A program made the translations under genes and the position numbers. A stretch of 64,000 nt of DNA. Source: Pseudomonadota bacterium (GTDB taxonomy: Bacteria > Pseudomonadota > Gammaproteobacteria > Steroidobacterales > Steroidobacteraceae). Positions 1-7,828 of the stretch are shown piece after piece (position 1 is the stretch's first letter; the number at the start of each line of letters is the position of its first letter). The stretch covers positions 558,001 through 622,000 of the forward strand of contig JAFEDR010000009.1 of assembly GCA_018241525.1 (NCBI GenBank). Reading direction: 5' to 3'. Under the pieces are notes generated by a model. The model did not search any database and was not told the DNA's origin. It was given only the letters and a program-made list of their open reading frames with translations.

Positions 1-254
1 GGCGAAAACGCGGGCGACGGGTAGTAGCCGGCGTCGATCTGCCCGAGTTGGCGATGGCTGTCGCCGTCGTACAGATAGAGCCGCATGTCCGTTTCGTTGT
101 TGTTCGCCTCGTCGTAGACCCACAGCCAGTGGGGCGACGGCGCCGGCAGGCGCGCGAGCACGAGGTGCTCCGCCTGCAGCGGCGGCGGCGGTGCCGCGTT
201 CGCGGCACCGGCCATCACGAGTGCGAGCCACGCTCCCCGCGCACTCCGCCACAT
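1..254 (-). CDS. TTQ amine dehydrogenase heavy-chain-like protein (5' part only)
   Basis: Only the first 84 codons are present; the gene runs off the left edge. Translating the minus strand from the ATG at 254 gives a clear signal peptide (MWRSARGAWLALVMAGAANA, then APPPP). The mature start has the pattern LPAPSPHWLWVYDEANN and later LYLYDGDSHRQLGQID. This parallels the N-terminus of the complete heavy chain at 36212-37411, which has LPSPPGKHWLWVNDF and VHLLDGDSGKYLG, so the two are paralogues. By family it should be a periplasmic seven-bladed beta-propeller that holds a TTQ light chain or, if no light chain exists, a related propeller protein. Light-chain and maturation genes, if any, would lie outside the window. 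Function beyond family is not visible. Confidence 0.7.
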   Translation of the reverse strand, partial: MWRSARGAWLALVMAGAANAAPPPPLQAEHLVLARLPAPSPHWLWVYDEANNNETDMRLYLYDGDSHRQLGQIDAGYYPSPAFS

Positions 255-374
255 GCGTCTGTCCCCCCCGGCCTGTGTGCGCCGCTAGTCTGCCACAGCC
301 CGCCCGCGCCCGTCAGTGGCGGGCCGCCCGGCCCATGGACCCGGCGCGGCCGGCACGCGATACTCCCGGACCGC

Positions 375-1655
375 ATGGCTGCCGCGATCCCCTCGTCCCC
401 GCCGCGTCTCTACTACGGCTGGAAGGTACTCGCGGCACTGTTCGTGGCCGGGTTCCTGGTCTACGGCGGCGGGCTGTACTGCTTCGTGCTGTTCGTCACG
501 CCGCTGACCCAGGAGTTCGGCTGGAGCCGCGCGGCGACCGGCGGCATCGTCTCGGCGTTCTGGCTGAGCGCGCCGCTGCTGGTCGTCGGCGGCGTGGCGA
601 TGCGCCGCTTCGGCATCGCGCGCCTGCTCGCCACCGGCATCGTGCTCGAGGCGGTCTGCGTGCTCGCGCTCGCTACCGTATCGACGCTGCCGCAGATGTA
701 CCTGCTGCGCGCGGCGATGGGCCTCGGCAAGATTCTCTTCGCAGTCACGATCCCGGTCACGATCGCGCGCTGGTTCGCGCGGCGCTTCGGGCTGGCGCTC
801 GGCATCGCCTGGGCGGGCTGGCACATCGGCGGCATGCTGCTCGCGCCGGTCGCGGAGTGGATCATCCAGCACCACGGCTGGCGCGGCGCGTGCGTGGCGC
901 TCGGCATGGCGCTGCTCGTGGTGGCGCTTGGCCCGGTGGTCTGGGTCATGCGCATCCACGGACCCGCGGAGCTCGGGCTCGGACTCGACGGCGATCCGCT
1001 GCCGGCGACGACGGCGGTGCCGGCGAGAACCGCGGCGCAGGCCCCCGCGGCCGCGCCGGAAGGCCGGTTGCGCGACCTGCTCGGTGCGCCGCTGCTGTGG
1101 CTGATCGCAGCGGCGACCGTGTGCTTCTACCTGACCTATGGCGGCGTGCTGACCCACCAGGATGCGATCGTGCAGGCGGCGGGCTACAGCGCCGGGTTCT
1201 CCTCGGTCGTGCTCGGCTCGACGGCGCTCTTCGCGGCGATCGGCGGGCTCGCGACCGGCTGGCTCGCCGACCACCAGCCGCTGCGGCGCGTCGCCGTGGT
1301 CGTCCACCTAGCCCTGCTCGTCGGCGCGGCGGCGATGCTGAGCGTCTGCCTCGCGCCGTCGACCACCGGGCTCGCCGTGTACGCGGCGTTCTTCGGCGTC
1401 ATGATCGGCGGCTCGGACATCTTCTTCGTCAAGCTGATGCGCGAGCGGTTCCCGCACGTCAACGTCGATCACCTCTACAGCGTCTGGTACTGCGTCGAGC
1501 TCGGCACGCTCTGGCTGTCGGCGATCGTCGCGGGCCGGGTGTTCGACCTCACCGGCAACTACGCGCGCACGCTGCTGCTGCTGGTCGCTAGCGCGGTGCT
1601 CGCGAGCGTGCTGTCGGCGTTCGCGCTCGGTGCGCGCGGCGCAATGCGGCCGTGA
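375..1655 (+). CDS. MFS transporter, monocarboxylate-transporter-like
   Basis: The product is 426 residues with about twelve hydrophobic segments in two blocks of six, separated by a hydrophilic linker near residues 205-235. The N-terminal YYGWKVL followed by LTQEFGWSR in the first loop is typical of the monocarboxylate/oxalate-formate branch of the major facilitator superfamily. The frame is open from position 48, but the earlier stretch is arginine/proline-rich and overlaps the opposite-strand gene, so the ATG at 375, just before the first membrane segment, is chosen. The stop overlaps the start of the next gene by 4 bases, so the two are co-transcribed and the transporter probably imports the substrate of that oxidoreductase. 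The substrate is unknown; an organic acid, amino acid or amine are all possible. Confidence 0.8.
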   Translation: MAAAIPSSPPRLYYGWKVLAALFVAGFLVYGGGLYCFVLFVTPLTQEFGWSRAATGGIVSAFWLSAPLLVVGGVAMRRFGIARLLATGIVLEAVCVLALATVSTLPQMYLLRAAMGLGKILFAVTIPVTIARWFARRFGLALGIAWAGWHIGGMLLAPVAEWIIQHHGWRGACVALGMALLVVALGPVVWVMRIHGPAELGLGLDGDPLPATTAVPARTAAQAPAAAPEGRLRDLLGAPLLWLIAAATVCFYLTYGGVLTHQDAIVQAAGYSAGFSSVVLGSTALFAAIGGLATGWLADHQPLRRVAVVVHLALLVGAAAMLSVCLAPSTTGLAVYAAFFGVMIGGSDIFFVKLMRERFPHVNVDHLYSVWYCVELGTLWLSAIVAGRVFDLTGNYARTLLLLVASAVLASVLSAFALGARGAMRP

Positions 1656-2941
1656 CGGACCCGCTCGAGCACGAGCTGCCGCGCGGCCTGTATCCCCGCA
1701 GCGCGCCACCAGGCCCCGCCGCGCCGCCGCTCGCCGGGGACGCCGACGCCGACGTGGTGGTGGTGGGCGCCGGCTTTACCGGGCTGTCCGCCGCGCTGCA
1801 GCTCGCCGAGGCGGGACGGCGCGTGCTGGTGCTCGAGGCGCACGAGCCCGGCTGGGGTGCCGCCGGCCGCAACGGCGGCCAGGTGAACGCCGGCCTCAAG
1901 CACGAGCCGGATGCGGTCGAGCGCCGCCTCGGTCCGGTGCACGGGCCGCGCCTGGTAAGCCTCGCGAGTGCCGCGCCGGAGCGACTGTTCGCACTCATCG
2001 ACCGGCACGCGATCCGCTGCGAGGCCGTGCGTGGCGGCACGCTGCGCGCCACCTGGCAGCCGAAGCACGTCGCGGCGCTGCGCGAGTCGGCGGCGCAGTG
2101 GCAGCGCCGCGGCATCGACGTGGAGTTCTGGGATGCCGCGCGCGTCGCGGCGGCGACCGGCACCGGACACTATCGCGCGGCGACCTTCGATCCGCGCGGC
2201 GGAGCCGTGAATCCCCTCGCGCTCGCACGCGGCCTCGCGACGGCCGCGATCGCCGCCGGCGCGCGGATCTGCGGCGGCAGTCGCGCGCTGCGACTCGAGC
2301 GCACGGACGGTGGCTGGCGCGTCGCCACCGCGGCCGGCGCAGTGCGCGCGGCGCGCGCAATCCTCGCGACGGACGGCTACACCGACGACCTGTGGCCCGG
2401 GCTGCGGACGAGCATCGTTCCGATCTACAGCTCGATCGTGGCGAGCGCGCCGCTTGGGCCGCGGGGCGAGTCGGTGCTGCCGGGGCGCGAGGTCGTCTAC
2501 GAGGCCGGCAACGTCACGGTCTACTACCGGCGCGACGCAGAGGGTCGGCTGCTGATGGGCGGCCGCGGCCGCCAGTCTCCGGCGCCGGCGCTCGCCGACT
2601 ACGCGCACCTGACCTCGTACGCCGCGCGCCTGTGGCCCGTGCTCGGCGAGATCGAGTGGACGCACTGGTGGAACGGGCAGTTCGCACTGACGCCTGACTT
2701 CTACCCGCGCCTGCACGCGCCGTCGCCGGGCCTGCTGGTCGGCCACGGCTACAGCGGTCGCGGCGTGGCGCTCGGCGTCGCGCTCGGCGCGGAACTCGCC
2801 GCCGCCGCGCAGGGCCTGCCGCTCGAGGAGTTGTCGCTGCCGGTGACGCCGGTGCCGCGGATCCGCTTCCACGCCGCCTGGCGGATCGGCGTGGCTGGCG
2901 GGGTGCTGCTCGGTTGGCTGCGCGACCGGTTCGGGCTCTGA
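1652..2941 (+). CDS. FAD-dependent oxidoreductase of the DAO family (gamma-glutamylputrescine oxidase-like)
   Basis: This 429-residue protein has a dinucleotide-binding motif near residue 30 (VVVVGAGFTGLSAA), an acidic end to the second strand (VLVLEA) and the flavin-contact sequence GRNGGQVN. A glycine-rich C-terminal flavin segment (GLLVGHGYSGRGVALG) follows near residue 355. This order is that of the DAO superfamily; the GRNGGQ motif is typical of the PuuB/OrdL branch, which oxidises secondary amines or gamma-glutamyl amines with FAD. Translation starts at a GTG inside the stop of the preceding transporter gene (GTGA overlap). It probably catabolises the compound imported by that transporter. 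The exact substrate cannot be read from the sequence. Confidence 0.8.
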   Translation: MTDPLEHELPRGLYPRSAPPGPAAPPLAGDADADVVVVGAGFTGLSAALQLAEAGRRVLVLEAHEPGWGAAGRNGGQVNAGLKHEPDAVERRLGPVHGPRLVSLASAAPERLFALIDRHAIRCEAVRGGTLRATWQPKHVAALRESAAQWQRRGIDVEFWDAARVAAATGTGHYRAATFDPRGGAVNPLALARGLATAAIAAGARICGGSRALRLERTDGGWRVATAAGAVRAARAILATDGYTDDLWPGLRTSIVPIYSSIVASAPLGPRGESVLPGREVVYEAGNVTVYYRRDAEGRLLMGGRGRQSPAPALADYAHLTSYAARLWPVLGEIEWTHWWNGQFALTPDFYPRLHAPSPGLLVGHGYSGRGVALGVALGAELAAAAQGLPLEELSLPVTPVPRIRFHAAWRIGVAGGVLLGWLRDRFGL

Positions 2942-2960
2942 GCCGCGTTCCGAGGCCGCG

Positions 2961-3392
2961 CTACGGTCCTGGCCGGCGGCCGCGGGAGCCTTCGTAGGCG
3001 ACCCAGCCGAGGATGATCCCGATGCCGATCCCGAACAGCACCCGCGCCGCGGAGTTGACGGCCACGCCGCTCTGCAGCGCGGCGCCGACGCCACCATCGG
3101 CGCGGGTCATATCGCTCAGCTTCGCGAGCACGATGCCGGCGGCCCCAAAGGCCACGAGTTGAACCCAGCTCGGGGAGCGCCGCAACGCAGCGCCGGCCCG
3201 CCTGCCGCCCTGCCAGCCGGAGCCGAACAGCACGCCGCCGATCACGCCCATGAGCCAGCGCGGCGCAGCCAGCTGCTCGGCGATGCCCGGCAGATCGCCC
3301 GCGGTCATGCCGAGCAGCCCGAGCCCGGCCATGATCAGCCCGAGTGCGGCGATCTGCGGGAGCGGACCGTCAGGAAGGGGATTCGGCTGCAC
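2961..3392 (-). CDS. Small hydrophobic protein, unknown function
   Basis: The product is 143 residues with an initial hydrophobic segment (IAALGLIMAGLGLLGMTAG), a short segment near residue 50, another near 80-90 (LVAFGAAGIVLAKL) and a glycine-rich one near 120 (LFGIGIGIILGWVAYEG). I do not recognise a family. It faces the oxidoreductase gene convergently with 19 bases between stops, and its own upstream neighbour on the same strand is the alcohol dehydrogenase 108 bases away, so it may be read through from there. Membrane location is inferred from hydropathy only. Confidence 0.5.
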   Translation of the reverse strand: MQPNPLPDGPLPQIAALGLIMAGLGLLGMTAGDLPGIAEQLAAPRWLMGVIGGVLFGSGWQGGRRAGAALRRSPSWVQLVAFGAAGIVLAKLSDMTRADGGVGAALQSGVAVNSAARVLFGIGIGIILGWVAYEGSRGRRPGP

Positions 3393-3500
3393 GGCGCCAC
3401 CTGCTGGGTGCGCGACGGCGTCGCGCGGAGAAATCGGCGCCTAAGCTACCGCCGCGCGCCGCGGCCCTCAAGCGCCGCGCGCAACGGCGTGACGCTCAGC

Positions 3501-4625
3501 TCAAAAGACGATCATCTGCCGCACCGCACGACCGTCGGCGAGCTCGTCGAAGCCGCGATTGATGTCGCCGAGCGCCAGTCGCGCGGAGAGCAGCCGGTCC
3601 ACCGGCAGCCGGCCCTCGCGGAACCAGCCGATGTAGCGCGGGATGTCGCGCGCCGGGTCGGCGCTGCCGAGGTAGCTGCCGCGCAGCGTCCGCTCCTCCG
3701 CAACCAGCGTCAGGGGCGAGAGCGCGAGGCGCGCGGCAGGGGGCGCCAGCCCCGCCGACACGGTCGTGCCGCCACGCCGGGTGACGGTGAAGGCGAGCTC
3801 GAGCGCGCGCGCGGAACCGGCCATCTCGAATGCAACGTCGACGCCGCCGTGCGTGAGCTCGCGCACCCGCTCGGCCACGTCCGGTTCGCCGGCGGCTACG
3901 AGCTGCGTCGCACCGAGTTCGCGCGCGAGCGCGAGCTTCTCGGGAGCAAGGTCGATCGCGACCACCTCGCCGGCGCCCGCCGCGCGCGCACCGAGCAGCG
4001 CCGCGAGTCCGACGCCGCCGAGACCCACCACCGCGACGCTCGCACCGGCGTGCAGCTGGGCGGTGTTCACGACCGCACCGACGCCGGTCACGACCGCGCA
4101 GCCGAACAGCGCCGCCTCCTCGAAGCGCAGCGTCGGATCGACGCGCACCAGCGAACGGCGCGACAGTACCGCGTGGTCGGCGAACGCCGAGACGCCGAGG
4201 TGATGGTGCAGCGCCGCACCGCCGCGACTCAGGCGGCGGGCGCCGCCGAGCAGCGTGCCTGCGGAATTGCTCGCGGCGCCGGGCTCGCACAGCGCCGGCC
4301 GGCCCTGGCGGCACGGGCCACAGGCGCGGCAGCTCGGTACGAACGCCGCGACGACGTGGTCGCCGACGCTCAGGTCCGTGACTCCGTCGCCCAGCGAGAC
4401 GACGACGCCCGCGCACTCGTGGCCGAGCGCCATCGGCAGCGGGCGCGGTCGGTTGCCGTCGATGACCGAGAGGTCCGAGTGGCACAGGCCCGCGGCGCGC
4501 ACCGCGATCAGCACCTCGCCGGGACCCGGCTCGGCCAGCTCGATCTCCTCGATCTCGAGCGGTCGCGAGGTCGCATAGGGTCGCGGCAGGCCCGCGCGCG
4601 AGAGGATGGCTGCCCGGGTCCGCAT
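3501..4625 (-). CDS. Zinc-dependent medium-chain alcohol dehydrogenase
   Basis: The 374-residue product has the catalytic-zinc ligand Cys in GLCHSDLS, the GHECAGVV motif, and four closely spaced cysteines for the structural zinc (SCRACGPCRQGRPALC). The Rossmann motif is VVGLGGVGLAALLGA, and the strand-end acidic residue in VVAIDLAPEK points to NAD(H). It matches the class III-like/benzyl alcohol dehydrogenase branch of the MDR superfamily. The ORF is open far upstream, but the ATG at 4625 is the sensible start because MRTRAAILSRAG opens the first strand and it lies 4 bases after the stop of the upstream gene. The substrate is an alcohol or aldehyde; the exact one is unknown. Confidence 0.85.
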   Translation of the reverse strand: MRTRAAILSRAGLPRPYATSRPLEIEEIELAEPGPGEVLIAVRAAGLCHSDLSVIDGNRPRPLPMALGHECAGVVVSLGDGVTDLSVGDHVVAAFVPSCRACGPCRQGRPALCEPGAASNSAGTLLGGARRLSRGGAALHHHLGVSAFADHAVLSRRSLVRVDPTLRFEEAALFGCAVVTGVGAVVNTAQLHAGASVAVVGLGGVGLAALLGARAAGAGEVVAIDLAPEKLALARELGATQLVAAGEPDVAERVRELTHGGVDVAFEMAGSARALELAFTVTRRGGTTVSAGLAPPAARLALSPLTLVAEERTLRGSYLGSADPARDIPRYIGWFREGRLPVDRLLSARLALGDINRGFDELADGRAVRQMIVF

Positions 4626-4629
4626 CGCG

Positions 4630-7600
4630 TCAGCGCGGTGGCGGCAGACTGAGCGGCACGCCGCCAGCCGCGACGAGGCGGCCGCTGAGCGGCGCAAGTT
4701 CGCCCGCGCAGAGCGCCGCCCAGGACGCCAGCGCGCGCTCGGTCGCGTCCGTGAAGTGCGCCAGCGCGGTCTGGGCGTCCTCGGTGGGTGCGCCGTCCGC
4801 ACCGTCGACCGCTCGCGCCAGCCGCTCACCCTCGAGCGCGAGACCGCGCAGCCCGTCGAGCTTGACGGGTTCCTGCCGTGCCGCCGCGCGGGCGTCCGCC
4901 CCTGGCCGCAGGTCCGTGACCCGCACCAGGTCCTCCGCCGCCCGCCGCAGATCCGCTGCGACGGACGCGTCGCGAACCGCGGCGGCGCGCAGCAGCTCAC
5001 CGTGCAGGATCGTGGCCTCGTGGGTCGCCGCCGCGATCCCGCCGCGCAGGGTGTCGACGTGGGTGGCCGCGGTGAACTGCTGCGCATATGCCGCCGGCTC
5101 GACCCGAGCGCGTGGGTCGGGCCGCAGCTCGAGCTCGCGGTGCTCCGAGTGCCCGCCCGCCGTGATGAGCAGCGAATAGCGGCCAGGTGGCGCCCAGGCG
5201 CCAATCGCGGCGGGATCGGCGGCGAGGCGTCCGGCACTCGCGGCGTAGTGCAGGTCCCAGACGAAGCGGTGCAGGCCGGCGGTCGTACCCGGCACTTCGG
5301 GCGCCACCGTCCACTCGGGGGCTGTGTCGGGTGCGGCGGCACGCGCCGGCCGGGCCGCGCTCGAATACTCGCGCACCCGGTGGCCCCCGGCATCTTCGAT
5401 ACGGATCGTGACGTCGCCCGCCGGTGCCGGCACGTAATAGTAGAGTGCCGCGCCGGGGGTCGGATTGGGCGCGCGCGGCTCATCGAGCGGCATCGGCGAG
5501 CCGGTGAACTCGCTCGGCCGGAAGCGCACCGCCGGCGTGGGGTCGGCAACCCAGAGTCCCGCGGCACCGGGCGTGCCGCGCCACTGACGCAGCGGCGCGA
5601 CGTCGTCGAGAATCCAGAAGCCGCGGCCGTGCGTCGCGATCACGAGGTCGGCGTCGTGCACCTCGAGGTCGCGCACCGACGTCGGCGGCAATCCGGTGCG
5701 CAGCGGCTGCCAGCGTGCGCCGTCGTCGAGCGACACGTAGACGCCAAGCTCGGTCCCGGCGTACAGGAGCCCGGGTCGTCGCGGATCCTCGCGCACCACG
5801 TTCACCGGCTCGCCCGCCGGCAGCCCCGCGACCCGCAGCGACCAGCTCGCGCCGCCATCGCGCGTCGCGTAGACGTAGGGACGGTCGTCCTCGAGCCGGT
5901 GGCGGTCCACCGCGAGATAGGCCCGGGTGCGGTCGAAGTGCGATGGCTCGACGACCGCGACCTTCGACCATGGCGTCAGCGACGATGGCGTCACGGTGCG
6001 CCAGTGGCCGCCGTCGTCCTCGCTGCGCCACACGAGCCCGTCGTCGGTGCCGACCCACAGGTCGGCGGCCGCGAGCGGCGACGGACCGATCGAGTAGATG
6101 ACGCCACGGCGATCGCCAACGTGGTTGTGGTCCTCGGCGGTCGCCGGATCGAGGTTGGCCGGCACGCTGAGCTCGGTGCGCGTCAGGTCGGGGCTGACCA
6201 CGCGCCAGTGGTTGCCGCCGTCGCTGGTGCGAAACAGCCGCTGGTTCGCGAAATAGAGGACGCGGGGGTCGGCCTTCGAGAACACGAGCGGCAGCGTCCA
6301 GGTCGCCCGGTACTGGTCCGGATAGGCCAGTGTCGGGTCGACGCTGCGCGTCTGCTGCGTGCGCCGGTCGAAGCGGTCGACGCGCCCGCCGAACAGGACG
6401 TCGGGGTCGTTCGGATCGGGCGCGATGTTGTCGCTCTCGCCACCGGCGACGAGCTCGCGGAACTGCGTCAGGTTGATGCCGTCGACCGAGTCGGTCCGGC
6501 TCGGTACGGCCGCCGCGCCCGAATCCTGCTGCGCGCCGTACACCCAGTAGGGAAACTGTTGATCGGTCGCGACGTGGTAGAGCTGCGCGGTCGGCTGGTT
6601 GAACCACGAGCTCCAGCTCACGCCGCCGTTGAGCGACACCACCGCCCCCTGGTCGACGCCGAGCATGCGCCGCGCGGGATCCGCGGGGTCGATCCACAGG
6701 ACGTGGTAATCGTCTCCCCCCGGCGCGCCCTTCACCGGCGCGAACGTGCGGCCGCCGTCCTCCGACCGGTAGAGCGCCGTGTTGCAGACGTAGACCACGT
6801 CCGCGTCGCGCGGGTCGACCGTGACGCCGCCGAAGTACCAGCCACGCTGCCAGAGGCGCGCGTCGGACGACACGCGGTTCCAGCTCTTGCCCGCGTCGTC
6901 CGAGCGGTAGAGGCCGCCGTCCGCAGCATCGACCACCGCATAGACGCGGTCGGGACGGGTCGGCGCGACCGCGAGCCCGATGCGACCCACGCGATCCGGC
7001 AGGCCGTGGCCGGTGACAGGCGTCCAGCGGTCGCCGCCGTCGTCCGAGCGGAAGAGCCCGCTGCCGGGGCCGTTCGAGGGCGCGTAGACGCTCCACGGCG
7101 GCCGCCGCGTCTGCCACAGCGCGGCGTAGATCACGCGCGGGTCGCCCGGCCGGAAAGCGAGGTCGATCGCGCCGGTGTCGTCGTCGCGATGGAGCACGCG
7201 CTGCCAGTGCCGGCCGCCGTCGGTCGAGCGGAACACGCCGCGCTCCGGGTTCGGGCCGTAGGCGTGGCCGAGCGCCGCGACGTAGACGCGCTCCGGGTCG
7301 CGCGGGTCCACCAGGATCCGCCCGATCTGGAACGTCTGGTCGAGCCCCAAGTGGCGCCAGCTCGCGCCGCCGTCGTCGGAACGATAGACGCCGTCGCCAT
7401 GCGCGATGCTCGAGCGCATGTCGGCCTCGCCGGTACCCACGTACAGCGTGCGCGGCGCGCCGGGTGCCACGGCGAGCGCCCCGATCGAGCCGACCGGCTG
7501 CGCATCGAATCGCGGCTGCCACGTCCGCCCCGCGTCCAGCGATTCCCAGACGCCGCCGTTCACCGCGCCGAAGTAGAAGTGCTCGCGCTCGCCGGGCACG

Positions 7601-7761
7601 CCGGCGACGGCAAGCACGCGGCCGCCGCGAAACGGCCCGATCGGGCGCCAGCGCAGCGCCTCGAGCACCGGCGGCGGCGCGGCAGCACCCGCACCGTCGC
7701 CGCCGTCCGACCTCGGCGCGAGCAACAGCAGGAACGCGGCGAGGACGAGGCCGTGGCGCAT
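4630..7761 (-). CDS. Large exported BNR/Asp-box beta-propeller protein (VPS10/sortilin-type, 'glycosyl hydrolase' family)
   Basis: The 1043-residue product starts with a signal peptide (MRHGLVLAAFLLLLAPRSDG). It then carries at least eight Asp-box repeats of the form S-x-D-x-G-x-x-W, for example SLDAGRTW, SDDGGASW, STDGGRHW, SDDGGDRW, SDDAGKSW and SEDDGGHW, spread over the first 700 residues. WRPIGPFRGGRV right after the signal is the usual opening of a widespread family with two tandem propellers, often annotated as glycosyl hydrolase or WD40/YVTN protein. No catalytic residues can be assigned from sequence. The last 250 residues are alpha-helical and Ala-rich. The start at 7761 is preferred over the upstream in-frame codon because it begins the signal peptide. 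The alcohol dehydrogenase follows 4 bases later. Confidence 0.75.
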   Translation of the reverse strand: MRHGLVLAAFLLLLAPRSDGGDGAGAAAPPPVLEALRWRPIGPFRGGRVLAVAGVPGEREHFYFGAVNGGVWESLDAGRTWQPRFDAQPVGSIGALAVAPGAPRTLYVGTGEADMRSSIAHGDGVYRSDDGGASWRHLGLDQTFQIGRILVDPRDPERVYVAALGHAYGPNPERGVFRSTDGGRHWQRVLHRDDDTGAIDLAFRPGDPRVIYAALWQTRRPPWSVYAPSNGPGSGLFRSDDGGDRWTPVTGHGLPDRVGRIGLAVAPTRPDRVYAVVDAADGGLYRSDDAGKSWNRVSSDARLWQRGWYFGGVTVDPRDADVVYVCNTALYRSEDGGRTFAPVKGAPGGDDYHVLWIDPADPARRMLGVDQGAVVSLNGGVSWSSWFNQPTAQLYHVATDQQFPYWVYGAQQDSGAAAVPSRTDSVDGINLTQFRELVAGGESDNIAPDPNDPDVLFGGRVDRFDRRTQQTRSVDPTLAYPDQYRATWTLPLVFSKADPRVLYFANQRLFRTSDGGNHWRVVSPDLTRTELSVPANLDPATAEDHNHVGDRRGVIYSIGPSPLAAADLWVGTDDGLVWRSEDDGGHWRTVTPSSLTPWSKVAVVEPSHFDRTRAYLAVDRHRLEDDRPYVYATRDGGASWSLRVAGLPAGEPVNVVREDPRRPGLLYAGTELGVYVSLDDGARWQPLRTGLPPTSVRDLEVHDADLVIATHGRGFWILDDVAPLRQWRGTPGAAGLWVADPTPAVRFRPSEFTGSPMPLDEPRAPNPTPGAALYYYVPAPAGDVTIRIEDAGGHRVREYSSAARPARAAAPDTAPEWTVAPEVPGTTAGLHRFVWDLHYAASAGRLAADPAAIGAWAPPGRYSLLITAGGHSEHRELELRPDPRARVEPAAYAQQFTAATHVDTLRGGIAAATHEATILHGELLRAAAVRDASVAADLRRAAEDLVRVTDLRPGADARAAARQEPVKLDGLRGLALEGERLARAVDGADGAPTEDAQTALAHFTDATERALASWAALCAGELAPLSGRLVAAGGVPLSLPPPR

Positions 7762-7828
7762 AATGCCGGGCACTGTCGCACGCGGCGCGCGGCCCCCGCA
7801 ACGAGCGGTCGCGAACGGGGCCTTAAGC

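Noticed and set aside
48..374. Upstream in-frame extension of the MFS transporter
   Set aside because: The stretch is Arg/Pro-rich without protein character and lies opposite the signal peptide and start of the amine dehydrogenase-like gene; the ATG at 375 fits the first membrane segment.
1559..3097. Long minus-strand reading frame over the FAD oxidoreductase
   Set aside because: Low-complexity Arg/Ala/Pro composition typical of an antisense frame in GC-rich DNA; the plus strand carries clear FAD motifs.
3159..4652. Long plus-strand reading frame over the alcohol dehydrogenase
   Set aside because: Antisense shadow of a gene with intact zinc and NAD motifs; no recognisable domain of its own.
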